Source: Actinomycetes bacterium
GTDB lineage: Bacteria > Actinomycetota > Acidimicrobiia > Acidimicrobiales > Acidimicrobiaceae
Assembly: GCA_021819725.1 (NCBI GenBank)
Contig: JAKAQR010000005.1
Span: 62,001-126,000, forward strand
Length of the DNA: 64,000 nt
Direction: 5' to 3'
Below are positions 8,746 to 17,386 of this stretch, one piece after another. Under the pieces are notes generated by a model. It did not search any database. It had not been told where the DNA came from and saw only the letters and a list, made by a program, of their open reading frames with translations. The position numbers and the translations under genes were made by a program. Numbering within the stretch: position 1 is the stretch's first letter; each line of letters begins with the position of its first letter.

Positions 8746-9929
8746 TTACCTCCACGAGCTTGCTTAGACAACATCTGATCGACCCAGAGGTCTGCATACG
8801 CTGCAACACCTGCGAGGAGACCTGTCCGATCGGCGCCATCACCCACAACGATGACAACTACGTCGTCGACCCAGCGATCTGTGCCTCCTGCGGAGATTGT
8901 CTTGGTCCCTGCCCGACCGGAGCTATCGACTCGTGGCGGATCGTGACGACGCCGCATTCGATCGATGATCAGCTCGGCTGGGAGCTCTTGCCCGAGGACA
9001 CTGGCGAGATCTTCGAGTCAGCCCCAGCAGGTGACGATGAGGCCCGAGCACTTCTGGAGGTTGCCCACCAAGGAGCACCGAGGGCGGTCGCCCCAAAGAG
9101 CGCCACTGTACCTCGTCTCAACATCGCCACTCGACACTCCCCCATCACCGCCACCGTCATGGGCAACTACCGGATCACTGACGCACAGAGCGAGTCTGAC
9201 GTCCACCATCTCGTTCTCGACCTTGGCGGCCACGCCTTCCCGATTCTTGAAGGCCAGAGTGTAGGTGTTCTGCCCCCTTCGAGTCCCGACATGATGCGAC
9301 CGGTACTCCGGCTCTACTCGGTCTCGTCACCTCGTGATGGTGAACGACCGGGCCACAACAATCTTGCACTCACCGTCAAGCGAGTGATGAACAATGGAAA
9401 GGGTCAGCCTGGACTCGCCTCGAACTATCTGTGCGATCTTGTCAAAGGCGATCAAGTAGCCCTCGTTGGCCCCTTTGGCGACACCTTCCTCATGCCAACC
9501 GATCCAGCGAGCAACCTCATCATGATCTGTACCGGCACCGGTTCTGCTCCCTTTCGTGCGATGACCGAGTTTCACCGTCGCCACCTCCCCTCTGGGCCAG
9601 GCAAACTGCTGCTGTTTTTCGGAGCTCGCACGCGGTCGGAACTTCCTTATTTTGGTCCACTGATGAAGCTCGATCGTACGCTGATTGACATCGAGCTCTG
9701 TCTCTCAAGAGAAGACGAACTGCCAGCTCGACATGTCCAGGATGGTCTGCGTGAACGAATCATGGACGTTGTCGATCTCCTTGGACACGATGCTACCCAT
9801 CTCTACCTGTGTGGAGTCAAGGGGATGGAGGAATCGGTCCGGAGTGTCCTGACCGAGTCGATCCCAGATTGGGCAGCAAGGGAGGTGCAGCTCCTCCAGG
9901 AGGGCCGTCTCCATATTGAAACCTACTGA
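8742..9929 (+). CDS. boxA: benzoyl-CoA 2,3-epoxidase, reductase subunit BoxA
   Basis: BoxA passes electrons from NADPH through FAD and iron-sulfur clusters to BoxB. The 395-residue protein begins with a two-[4Fe-4S] ferredoxin domain, shown by CIRCNTCEETCP (Cys18, 21, 24, 28) and CASCGDCLGPCP (Cys47, 50, 53, 57). The C-terminal ferredoxin-NADP reductase module contains RLYSVSS for flavin and CTGTGSAPFR for nucleotide binding. A longer in-frame start within boxB exists, but the ATG overlapping the boxB stop (ATGA) gives the expected N terminus. This is the last gene of the operon; no boxZ-type aldehyde dehydrogenase follows. Confidence 0.94.
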   Translation: MITSTSLLRQHLIDPEVCIRCNTCEETCPIGAITHNDDNYVVDPAICASCGDCLGPCPTGAIDSWRIVTTPHSIDDQLGWELLPEDTGEIFESAPAGDDEARALLEVAHQGAPRAVAPKSATVPRLNIATRHSPITATVMGNYRITDAQSESDVHHLVLDLGGHAFPILEGQSVGVLPPSSPDMMRPVLRLYSVSSPRDGERPGHNNLALTVKRVMNNGKGQPGLASNYLCDLVKGDQVALVGPFGDTFLMPTDPASNLIMICTGTGSAPFRAMTEFHRRHLPSGPGKLLLFFGARTRSELPYFGPLMKLDRTLIDIELCLSREDELPARHVQDGLRERIMDVVDLLGHDATHLYLCGVKGMEESVRSVLTESIPDWAAREVQLLQEGRLHIETY

Positions 9930-9994
9930 CCACTGGGACAGCACCCGAGCACCTACCGCCTGCCCAGGATGACTAGCTCGGCTCGCGCGTCAAC

Positions 9995-11338
9995 TCAATG
10001 AATCAGTAGTTCAGCCACTCGGTAGGCGAGATCTAAGGACTGTCGTGCATTGAGACGAGGATCACAGATCGTATCGTAGGCACGTGAGAGTTCCTCCTCA
10101 AGGACCCCTTCGCCTCCGCCGAGACACTCGGTGACGTCTTGACCGGTAAGTTCGACATGGATGCCTCCTGGCCAGGTGCCGAGCCGCCGGTGCACCTCAA
10201 AGAAGCCCGAAATTTCGTCCATGATATCTTCAAAGTCGCGGGTCTTATACCCCGCTTCTGAGACGAAGGTGTTGCCGTGCATGGGATCACAAAGCCAGAC
10301 GACTGGGTGCCCCGCCGTCTGGACCGCCGTCACCAGCTCACCAAGTTTTGCACGCACCACATCGTGTCCCATGCGGGCCACCAAGACCAGACGACCCGGT
10401 TCTCGATCCGGGTCAAGCTCTCTACAGATCGTGAGTAGATCGTCGACCTCCATGCTCGGTCCTACTTTGACGCCGATGGGATTCGCAATCCCGCTCACGA
10501 AGCGGATATGCGCCCCTTTCGGATCACGAGTTCGATCACCTATCCACACTTGATGAGCCGACAGATCATAGTAGCGATGCGAGGCAGGATCACGACGCGT
10601 GAGGGCAGCCTCGTAGCCGAGCAGCAAGGCCTCATGGGAGGTCCAGAGTGTGACCTGATGGAGGACTTCTTCCTGGGAGAGATCGATCCCGCAGGCTCCC
10701 ATGAAGTTCAGCGCTCGCTCGATCTCTGCTGCAATGGTCTCATACCGCTCACCCTCAGGCGAGGCGGCAACGAAGTCTTGGTTCCAGCTATGTGCACGCG
10801 AGAGGTCAGAAAACCCCCCTTCGGTCAGTGCGCGCACCGTCGCAACGGTAGCACGTGAGTAGTCATAGGCCGTCAACATTCGTTGAGGATCGGGACGACG
10901 CGCCGCTACGGTCGGATCGTCGCTGTGGACAATATGGCCTCGAAAAACTGGAATCTCAACCCCCTGGTGGAGTTCTGTCGCAGCGGATCGTGGCTTGGCG
11001 TACTGGCCGGCGATACGACCGATCTTCACGACCGAGACCCCCGAAGAGTACGTGAGGACGACTGCCATCTGTAAAATGACTCGTAGCTTGGCACGAATGG
11101 CGGCGGCCGAATGTTCATGGAACGACTCAGCGCAGTCCCCTGCTTGCAGCACAAAGGCACGACCCGCCGCAGCACGTGCAAGTCCACGCTTGAGTGCATC
11201 GACCTCCCGGGGATAGACCAATGGCGCGCGCAGGCCAAGCTCCCGACGTACCGCCTCAAGCTCGTCCGCACTATGCCATTCCGGCTGCTGCGCGATCTGG
11301 TAGTTCTGCCAATCCCACGGATCCCACGCCAGCTCCAT
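9995..11338 (-). CDS. aroG: 3-deoxy-7-phosphoheptulonate synthase, class II
   Basis: This enzyme condenses phosphoenolpyruvate and erythrose 4-phosphate in the first step of the shikimate pathway. The 447-residue protein has the class II (plant/mycobacterial) signatures: an N terminus with Trp-Asp-Pro-Trp, the metal-site LQAGDCAESF, VVKIGRIAGQYAKPRS, and LTGQDVTECLGGG near the C terminus. It converges on the box operon across a 65-base gap with no obvious terminator. It is divergent from nadD, so a promoter should lie between 11339 and 11499. The gene symbol follows common actinobacterial use and is less certain than the function. Confidence 0.94.
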   Translation of the reverse strand: MELAWDPWDWQNYQIAQQPEWHSADELEAVRRELGLRAPLVYPREVDALKRGLARAAAGRAFVLQAGDCAESFHEHSAAAIRAKLRVILQMAVVLTYSSGVSVVKIGRIAGQYAKPRSAATELHQGVEIPVFRGHIVHSDDPTVAARRPDPQRMLTAYDYSRATVATVRALTEGGFSDLSRAHSWNQDFVAASPEGERYETIAAEIERALNFMGACGIDLSQEEVLHQVTLWTSHEALLLGYEAALTRRDPASHRYYDLSAHQVWIGDRTRDPKGAHIRFVSGIANPIGVKVGPSMEVDDLLTICRELDPDREPGRLVLVARMGHDVVRAKLGELVTAVQTAGHPVVWLCDPMHGNTFVSEAGYKTRDFEDIMDEISGFFEVHRRLGTWPGGIHVELTGQDVTECLGGGEGVLEEELSRAYDTICDPRLNARQSLDLAYRVAELLIH

Positions 11339-11499
11339 GTCTACCTCCTCCAGCTAGTCTACGTGACAAGAACCCCACCAGCGGTTCGTTCCGGGTACCC
11401 TGACCCCAGTAAGATTGCTTAGCAACGCAGCCGCGTAGCAGAGGAGTGGACCACTATGCACCGAGACCAGGCCGCTCAGCGCCCTCTAAGGCACCGCCA

Positions 11500-12120
11500 A
11501 TGCGGCTAGGTGTCTTCGGAGGGACTTTTGACCCTATTCACATTGGCCACCTTGTGGCTGCCCAAAATGCCATGCACGCCGCACATCTCGACCGCGTCCT
11601 CTTCATCGTCGCCAACCAACCGTGGCAAAAGGAAGGCACCCGGGAGGTAACCGATGCCCAGCTACGCCACTTGGTGGTCACCCAGGTTCTCGCCCCCATC
11701 CCAGGACTCGAGCCGAGCGACATCGAGATCCGTCGAGGAGGCCTATCATACTCGATCGATACCCTGATAGAACTTCACGACGCACAACCAGCTGACGAGC
11801 TCTTTCTCGTCGTCGGCGCTGACGCAGCGTCGCAAATGCCAACGTGGGAACGGGCCGAGGAGCTCTCAAAGCTGGCTCGGCTCGTCATCGTCAATCGTTA
11901 TGGTTACCCCACCATCAGCCACATCCTGGACTTTGACGAACCAATACTCGCAGAGATGCCATGGCTCGACATCTCCTCTACCGATCTTCGGGAGAGAGTG
12001 CGCGATCGTCGTCCCCTGCAATTCCTCTTGCCGGCGACCGCCATCGACGCCATAGAACTCTATGCGCTCTATCGCGAACAACCCGCTGGAGGTGCGAGCA
12101 CCGGTGAGGACCACGGTTGA
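11500..12120 (+). CDS. nadD: nicotinate-nucleotide adenylyltransferase
   Basis: NadD converts nicotinate mononucleotide and ATP to deamido-NAD. The 206-residue protein opens with the nucleotidyltransferase signature GVFGGTFDPIHIGHL and has the C-terminal ISSTDLRERV motif that closes the ATP site. The frame is open for 18 more codons upstream from a GTG, but the family starts at this ATG, which has TAAGG seven bases before it. It is followed on the same strand by a small conserved gene and rsfS, a neighbourhood common in actinobacteria. Confidence 0.94.
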   Translation: MRLGVFGGTFDPIHIGHLVAAQNAMHAAHLDRVLFIVANQPWQKEGTREVTDAQLRHLVVTQVLAPIPGLEPSDIEIRRGGLSYSIDTLIELHDAQPADELFLVVGADAASQMPTWERAEELSKLARLVIVNRYGYPTISHILDFDEPILAEMPWLDISSTDLRERVRDRRPLQFLLPATAIDAIELYALYREQPAGGASTGEDHG

Positions 12121-12191
12121 CCTACCGGGTCGTCGGCTCGTCTGGACTAAAATAGCAGAGGCCTGGGATCGAACGCACGATCGGGACAGAG

Positions 12192-12581
12192 ATGTCCTTG
12201 CAGATTGGAATACTACGCATGGCTGCACGCACCAACGAATCAAGTGATCGTTATGAGACGATAGAGACCTGCAACAGCTTGTGGGTCTTTGAGGCGCAGG
12301 AGAAGAGGTTCTTACGTCTACCGAGAAGTCATCCCCTTCCAAGCTCCTATTCGCTCCTGCCCGAGTCAGCTTGGGAGCACTATGAGTCCTTCACGCTGGA
12401 CCCAGTCTCTGGAGAGTTCATCGTCCGTCTCACCGCCGATGGCTCCCGCGTGCTTCGGTCGCAACGCCATCGACAGCCATGTCCGATCTGTTCAGCCGAG
12501 GCCGACCTCACGATGACTCGCGAAATCAGCACCATTGAGCTATCGCTCCTTGACGGTACGCCCTTGCAGCCCGGCACGTGA
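12192..12581 (+). CDS. conserved hypothetical protein between nadD and rsfS
   Basis: I do not recognise a named domain in this 129-residue protein. It is soluble, with no signal peptide or membrane segment, and has a block around NSLWVFEAQEKRFLRLPR followed by a strand-rich region. One Cys pair (CPIC) occurs near residue 96, too little for a zinc ribbon. It lies between nadD and rsfS on the same strand, overlapping the open frame ahead of rsfS. A second ATG at 12219 is an alternative start; neither has a strong ribosome-binding site. Confidence 0.6.
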   Translation: MSLQIGILRMAARTNESSDRYETIETCNSLWVFEAQEKRFLRLPRSHPLPSSYSLLPESAWEHYESFTLDPVSGEFIVRLTADGSRVLRSQRHRQPCPICSAEADLTMTREISTIELSLLDGTPLQPGT

Positions 12582-12639
12582 CAGACAACCCGCCCTCCTT
12601 ACCGAAGGGTCCACTGTCGGCGGCTACACTGGAAGCATC

Positions 12640-13092
12640 GTGAAACATAACCTACGACCAGGGCAAAAGTTGGGTATTGAGATCTATCCCGGCCCCACTC
12701 CACACACTGAAAACAGGCGCGTCGATGTCGATCCACGTGAGTTAGCCCTGTTTCTCGCTGCCGTCGCTATGGAAAAATCGGCCAGCGATGTGTTGGCGAT
12801 CGACATCGGAGAGGTGTCAACCTTTGCGAGCTACTTTTTGATCCTGACGGGTTCCAACACGCGACTCCTGCACTCGTTAGTCGATGAACTCCGCGACCGC
12901 GCCAGGGACGAATATGGTCTTCATGTTCGTGTCGAGGGTGAAAGAGGCGAGGAGTGGGTGCTGCTCGACTTTGGATCGCTCATCGTGCATTGTTTCTCTA
13001 CCGAAGCGCGCGAGTTCTACCAGCTCGAACGGCTTTGGTCCGATGCTACCCGTATCGAGCTACCGACACCCTCGAACGCACAACCTCGCTGA
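12640..13092 (+). CDS. rsfS: ribosome silencing factor
   Basis: RsfS binds ribosomal protein L14 on the large subunit and blocks subunit joining during starvation. The 150-residue protein carries the family core from about residue 30, with EKSASDVLAIDI, the FLILTG strand and EWVLLDFGSLIVHCF. A roughly 25-residue N-terminal extension precedes it. GTG at 12640 is chosen because GGAAG precedes it and no later start gives a clear signal; a TTG at 12670 would shorten the extension. The nadD-rsfS linkage is widespread and supports the call. Confidence 0.9.
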   Translation: MKHNLRPGQKLGIEIYPGPTPHTENRRVDVDPRELALFLAAVAMEKSASDVLAIDIGEVSTFASYFLILTGSNTRLLHSLVDELRDRARDEYGLHVRVEGERGEEWVLLDFGSLIVHCFSTEAREFYQLERLWSDATRIELPTPSNAQPR

Positions 13093-13467
13093 ACAGGAGT
13101 TCCACGAAGCTGGGTACAAGCTCAGCAAGCTCCCATCACGGTCTGTGCCTCTCAACGTGGAGGGTGAGCGCAATCAACGATCCCCATCGCCAAGCACCGA
13201 CCCCATGGGGGTTGATGAACCCTACCCTTGTAGGAAAAGTGCAAGTTGTCAATCGCCGCCAGCCTAACCGTGAACCGATGAAGGCTCACAGATGGCGTGG
13301 ACCGCGCGAGGCCATCGCGTCATTGGGGAGTTCGCCCATTCGGTACGATAGCCGCACCGATGTTATCAACAATGGGCCCGCCGACAATGGCATTGTGGGT
13401 CCTGTTTGGCACGCGATCCACTCCACCGACAGCGAGGCTCTCGGCGACGACGAGCCCAGATCGGCCA
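13093..13467. other. intergenic stretch with no recognised gene
   Basis: This 375-base gap lies between convergent rsfS and the YecA-like gene. It contains short palindromes, CCCCATGGGG near 13202 and ACAATG-G-CATTGT near 13386, but no U-tracted terminator and no protein pattern on either strand. Confidence 0.5.
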
Positions 13468-14082
13468 TCACTCTGGTATCGACGGCTCCGCAGCTGATTG
13501 TGCAGGAGCATCAACTCCATCGCGCTCAGCTAGGTAGCGGAAGAGACCGACTACCGATGGTTGAATAGAATCGATCAGCTCCTCGGCGAAGCCATCCTGA
13601 TTCTCCTCAAGCGCCTCGAGCCCCTCCTCGGTCCCGAACACTACAAACGGTAACATTAGGTTTACCGCCTCATCATCCTCGGCTAACGTGGAGAACGCCT
13701 CTGGAAAGAGATCGGTCGCCAGCAGGAAGCCTGCGCACCACTCCACCGGCGAGATCTCCTCAAGCTCCTCGTCCCCGTCTACCTCCACGATAGAATCGAA
13801 GATGGGAAGGAACTCTTCCGGGCGCGTACGAATCACCTCGCGCACAACCTGGGCGTGGCGGGTCATGAAATCGATCACGGTGGGATCGATCACCTCACCC
13901 TCACGCACGACGCCTAGGGCCAACTCGACCCACTCATCCTGTTCAACACCGACTGGAGCCACGGCCAGACCGGCGACAAAGCCGTCAAAGGCAGTCAGCG
14001 TCAAACGCTCGGGTGGCGCCTCAGGATCATCGAGAAACTCAGCCAGAGCATCTAGCTCGTCTTCGCTCAATTGGTCAGTCAT
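13468..14082 (-). CDS. YecA/UPF0149-family protein
   Basis: This acidic 204-residue protein resembles the UPF0149 (YgfB/YecA) family. Recognisable blocks are an N-terminal helix with LDALAEFLDD, the FDGFVAGLAVAP segment, and a central EWCAGFLLATDLFPEAF. There is no SEC-C zinc tail. The cellular role of the family is poorly defined. The gene is transcribed alone, with its start 173 bases from the divergent fumarylacetoacetase-fold gene. Confidence 0.7.
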   Translation of the reverse strand: MTDQLSEDELDALAEFLDDPEAPPERLTLTAFDGFVAGLAVAPVGVEQDEWVELALGVVREGEVIDPTVIDFMTRHAQVVREVIRTRPEEFLPIFDSIVEVDGDEELEEISPVEWCAGFLLATDLFPEAFSTLAEDDEAVNLMLPFVVFGTEEGLEALEENQDGFAEELIDSIQPSVVGLFRYLAERDGVDAPAQSAAEPSIPE

Positions 14083-14255
14083 CGGCTGCTCCCGTCATCC
14101 GCTCGATCATGCAATCCGCTATCACGCTAGTCGACCCGTCGGCACTGGCCACCGGGCCAAGCTAGCCGAAATCCAATTGTTCACTCACGCGCTCGACAGA
14201 TAGACTGGCGCCAAGGCAGCGCGACCTCGGTCGCCTTTCATTCAAGGGAGTTACC

Positions 14256-15101
14256 ATGCGCTTTGCAACGATCGAATTTCAGGGCCACCCTCGGGCGGCC
14301 ATCGACTTTGGAAGCCACTACCGAGTGACTCCGTTTCACGACCTTGCAGAGGCTCTACGGGCCCTTGGCGGTGATGTCAGCGCGTTGGCCGACGTGACCG
14401 AGTTCGAAACCGTCGATGTCGCAGAGGCCGTCATCCGGGCCACGGTGATGACCCCGAGCAAGATTATCTGCCTTGGTCTGAACTTCACTGATCATGTTGC
14501 CGAGATGCTCCATGATCGCCCAGCGTTTCCAACACTCTTTGCCAAATACCCACTGACACTCACCGACCCCTACGCCCCAATTGTCAAGCCAGTGATCTCT
14601 GATGCAATGGACTGGGAGGTCGAGATCGGCGTGGTGATCGGCAAGCCGGCACGCTTTGTCACCCAGGAACGAGCCCTCGATCACGTCGCTGGATACACCG
14701 TCGTCAATGACGTCTCCTTCCGTGACTTTCAAAATCGAACCAGCCAGTTCTTACAGGGGAAGATCTTCGAACGCACCACCCCAGTCGGACCCTGGTTGGT
14801 GACCCGTGACGAGGTCGACGACGCGAACGACCTCGCGATGACCCTGACAGTGGACGGTGAGGTGATGCAAAATGGTCGGAGCTCACAGATGATCTTTGGG
14901 GTAGCCGAAACAATCGCCTACCTCTCGCAAATACTCACGCTTGAGCCAGGTGACCTCGTGAGTATGGGCACGCCATCAGGTGTAGGCGCCGGGCGTAACC
15001 CTCAGCGTTTTCTTGAACCAGGAGAGACGATGGAATCGACCATCGAAGGCATCGGTGTTCTTGCGAACCGGATCGTCGCCCCTGACTCCTCGACCAGTTG
15101 A
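14256..15101 (+). CDS. fumarylacetoacetate hydrolase-family protein
   Basis: This 281-residue enzyme has the FAH fold. The metal-binding core is visible in DWEVEIGVVIG followed by the GYTVVNDVSFRDFQ block, then QGKIFERTTPVGPWLV and GDLVSMGTPSGVG. Family members hydrolyse, isomerise or decarboxylate 2-oxo or acylpyruvate compounds; the exact substrate cannot be assigned. The start is supported by AAGGGAG upstream. It lies about 4 kb from the box operon but is separately transcribed, so no pathway link is shown. Its last 100 bases are also covered by the small gene on the opposite strand. Confidence 0.85.
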   Translation: MRFATIEFQGHPRAAIDFGSHYRVTPFHDLAEALRALGGDVSALADVTEFETVDVAEAVIRATVMTPSKIICLGLNFTDHVAEMLHDRPAFPTLFAKYPLTLTDPYAPIVKPVISDAMDWEVEIGVVIGKPARFVTQERALDHVAGYTVVNDVSFRDFQNRTSQFLQGKIFERTTPVGPWLVTRDEVDDANDLAMTLTVDGEVMQNGRSSQMIFGVAETIAYLSQILTLEPGDLVSMGTPSGVGAGRNPQRFLEPGETMESTIEGIGVLANRIVAPDSSTS

Positions 15102-15292
15102 CAGTCGAGGATGCGATCGAGCCCGAGGACGACATCGGTCTCCTCGCCATCGACCTCGGTCAACCACATCGTCGGGTGAAGACCTCCGGAGACGCTCAGC
15201 AGTCGTCCCATAAGCTGTTGCTCTCCTACCATATGTACCTCCATGCGTCGATCTAGAAAACGACGCACACTCTGTGGCTGCAACGGTTCCAT
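15002..15292 (-). CDS. small Sm-like-fold hypothetical protein
   Basis: The frame encodes 96 residues beginning with a strong ribosome-binding site, GGGAGGTGG, five bases before ATG. The middle (EVHMVGEQQLMGRLLSV and TEVDGEETDVVLGLDRIL) alternates like the strands of an LSm/SH3-like barrel, but I cannot name the family. Its 3' third runs through the last 100 bases of the FAH-family gene in antisense, so its C-terminal 30 residues are constrained by that gene and may be a non-conserved tail. The start signal is the main reason to believe it. Confidence 0.5.
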   Translation of the reverse strand: MEPLQPQSVRRFLDRRMEVHMVGEQQLMGRLLSVSGGLHPTMWLTEVDGEETDVVLGLDRILDCQLVEESGATIRFARTPMPSMVDSIVSPGSRKR

Positions 15293-15463
15293 AACCACCT
15301 CCCTGCTGGTCTCTCGGCAGTTCGGCGTCGCTCTTGAGCGCAACCTCGTGTTGGCAATATTTTTTATTGAACATTTGTTGGATGTATTCTCTTAATAGTT
15401 GGACACCGTCTGACGATAGAGGGTAACATAACTACCGTCGATTCACCGTTGCCTGGGGGTATC

Positions 15464-17386
15464 ATGTTCAGACACAGCCGTGGTGCGATTCTACGTTCGT
15501 TGGCTATCAGCCTTGCGCTCGTCCTCGCCGTCCTCGTCGTCCCAGCCAAGCCGGCGGCGACATCGACCACTCCACTCCCGGCCTCACACCTCGCCAGCGC
15601 GACTACCGCCAGCGCTGGGTACCTACTCGCCGGGGCTGATGGTTCGGTCTATGGCTTTGGTGCGCAGACCTACGGATCAACGTACACCGACGGACTCACT
15701 GGTCTGGGCGGCGCCCACCCGCTCGCCGCACCGATCGTCGGTATGGCCGCGACACCAAATGGAGGCGGCTATTGGATGGTTGGCAAAGACGGTGGCGTCT
15801 TTAACTTCGGTGATGCAGCCAATTATGGGTCAACCTATACCTACGGGATCACGGGTCTCGGTGGTGCCCACCCGTTGAACGCTCCTATCGTCGGTATGGC
15901 CGCGACACCGAATGGAGGCGGCTATTGGATGGTCGCTGCCGATGGCGGGGTCTTTGACTTTGGCAATGCACACTTCTATGGGTCGACCTATACCTACGGG
16001 ATCACGGGGTTGAGTGGTGCCCACCCGTTGAACGCTCCTATCGTCGGTATTGTCCCCACACCGAACGGAGGCGGTTACTGGCTGATCGCCGCCGATGGCG
16101 GGGTCTTTGACTTTGGCGATGCTGGCTTCTACGGGTCGACCTATACCTACGGGATCACGGGGTTGAGTGGTGCCCACCCGTTGAACGCTCCTATCGTCGG
16201 TATGGCCGCGACACCGAACGGTCAGGGCTACTGGATGGTGGCAGCCGATGGCGGGGTCTTTGACTTTGGCAATGCTGGCTTCTACGGGTCGACCTACTCT
16301 GATGGGATCACGGGGTTGAGTGGTGCCCACCCGTTGAATAAGCCGATTGTGGGCATGACGGTCGCTCCCGGAGGTGGCGGGTACTGGCTCGTCGCCGCCG
16401 ACGGTGGCGTCTTTAACTTCGGCTCCGCCCCGTTCTTAAACTCCTTGGGCAGCCGACAGATACCAGCACCCATCGTGGCAATGGTCATGGTCCCTGAGGA
16501 GCATGGCTACGATGTGTCGAACTACAACTGTCAAGACCTTCCAAACTCGCCGCAAGGGCTCATGTTTGTCGAGACCAATGGCTATCCTTTTAGCTTTGAC
16601 TATACGCCACCCAACGGCGTCGGCTGTGGCACCGCAAGCAACGGGATCTCCCAAGGCTTGATGGCGGCATTGGAGATCGCAGGCAACGCCACCCAACCTT
16701 TTCTCTTTCTCGGTGACAGTCCAAATGCAAGCAACACGAACCCTGCGGTCACCGACCTCGTCCCCAGTGGATGTGTCAGTGTCCCGAGCGACATCGGTCT
16801 TGCCGCTACTGGCACCGCGCTGCCTGGTTGGAACACCGCCACCTGCCAATACGATGAACCAAACGCCAGCGGGGACTTCGCCACCGCACCGGTGACGACG
16901 TTGGGCTGCCAGCTCTACGTGGCCGCCGGCCACTCCTGTGACGCCCCAGGTCCTAACTTCAACTTCGGCTGGCAACAGGCGATCTTTGGCTACGACACCG
17001 CGACGGTCAACGCGAACGCCGCTGACCTTCCCAATATTGTTCACAACACCTGGTGGCTCGATACGGAAACCTCAGGAAGCTGGACCAGCAACCCTCACGC
17101 CAACTACGATGCGATTCTCGGCGCCATCGCAGCACTTGAGTCCCTCGGTGCAGCCAACGTCGGCGTCTATTCCACAAACTACCAGTGGTCACAGATCACC
17201 GAGGGCGGCATGCTTCCCTCTGGGACCTCGCTCTGGATTCCCGATCCCGGAGCCAGCCCCGCATCCGTCTGTCAAGGAGTGGCTGGATCGAGTTGGTCTG
17301 CTTTCGGAGGCGGCGTCATCCGCTACGTCCAGTACGGCACCACCAGCCAGTTTGGCAGCCCTATCGACGAGGACGCCAGCTGCTAG
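15464..17386 (+). CDS. secreted repeat protein with C-terminal GH25-like domain
   Basis: This 640-residue exported protein begins with a Sec signal peptide (basic MFRHSRGAILR, then a long hydrophobic core). Six copies of a 51-residue repeat follow from about residue 52. Each contains GYWMVAADGGVFDFG, YGSTY and AHPLNAPIVGMAATPNG, probably blades of a propeller-like fold. The C-terminal half (about 350-640) has features of a GH25-like lysozyme barrel, such as WWLDTETSGSW and an ANVGVYSTNYQW block, with four or more Cys residues. The role is inferred to be extracellular, perhaps wall or polysaccharide binding with hydrolysis. A GGGGGT sequence precedes the ATG. Its stop overlaps that of the convergent gene. 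Confidence 0.75.
   Translation: MFRHSRGAILRSLAISLALVLAVLVVPAKPAATSTTPLPASHLASATTASAGYLLAGADGSVYGFGAQTYGSTYTDGLTGLGGAHPLAAPIVGMAATPNGGGYWMVGKDGGVFNFGDAANYGSTYTYGITGLGGAHPLNAPIVGMAATPNGGGYWMVAADGGVFDFGNAHFYGSTYTYGITGLSGAHPLNAPIVGIVPTPNGGGYWLIAADGGVFDFGDAGFYGSTYTYGITGLSGAHPLNAPIVGMAATPNGQGYWMVAADGGVFDFGNAGFYGSTYSDGITGLSGAHPLNKPIVGMTVAPGGGGYWLVAADGGVFNFGSAPFLNSLGSRQIPAPIVAMVMVPEEHGYDVSNYNCQDLPNSPQGLMFVETNGYPFSFDYTPPNGVGCGTASNGISQGLMAALEIAGNATQPFLFLGDSPNASNTNPAVTDLVPSGCVSVPSDIGLAATGTALPGWNTATCQYDEPNASGDFATAPVTTLGCQLYVAAGHSCDAPGPNFNFGWQQAIFGYDTATVNANAADLPNIVHNTWWLDTETSGSWTSNPHANYDAILGAIAALESLGAANVGVYSTNYQWSQITEGGMLPSGTSLWIPDPGASPASVCQGVAGSSWSAFGGGVIRYVQYGTTSQFGSPIDEDASC
15617..16440 (+). repeat. 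six in-frame 153-bp tandem repeats
   Basis: The same DNA phase recurs every 153 bases: the TACGGATC/TATGGGTC tract begins at 15671, 15824, 15977, 16130 and 16283. Copies three to five are nearly identical in DNA as well as protein, which indicates recent duplication or gene conversion. Confidence 0.9.

Noticed and set aside
13286..13520. Short minus-strand frames between rsfS and the YecA-like gene
   Set aside because: No start signal and no recognisable sequence; they overlap one another in two frames.
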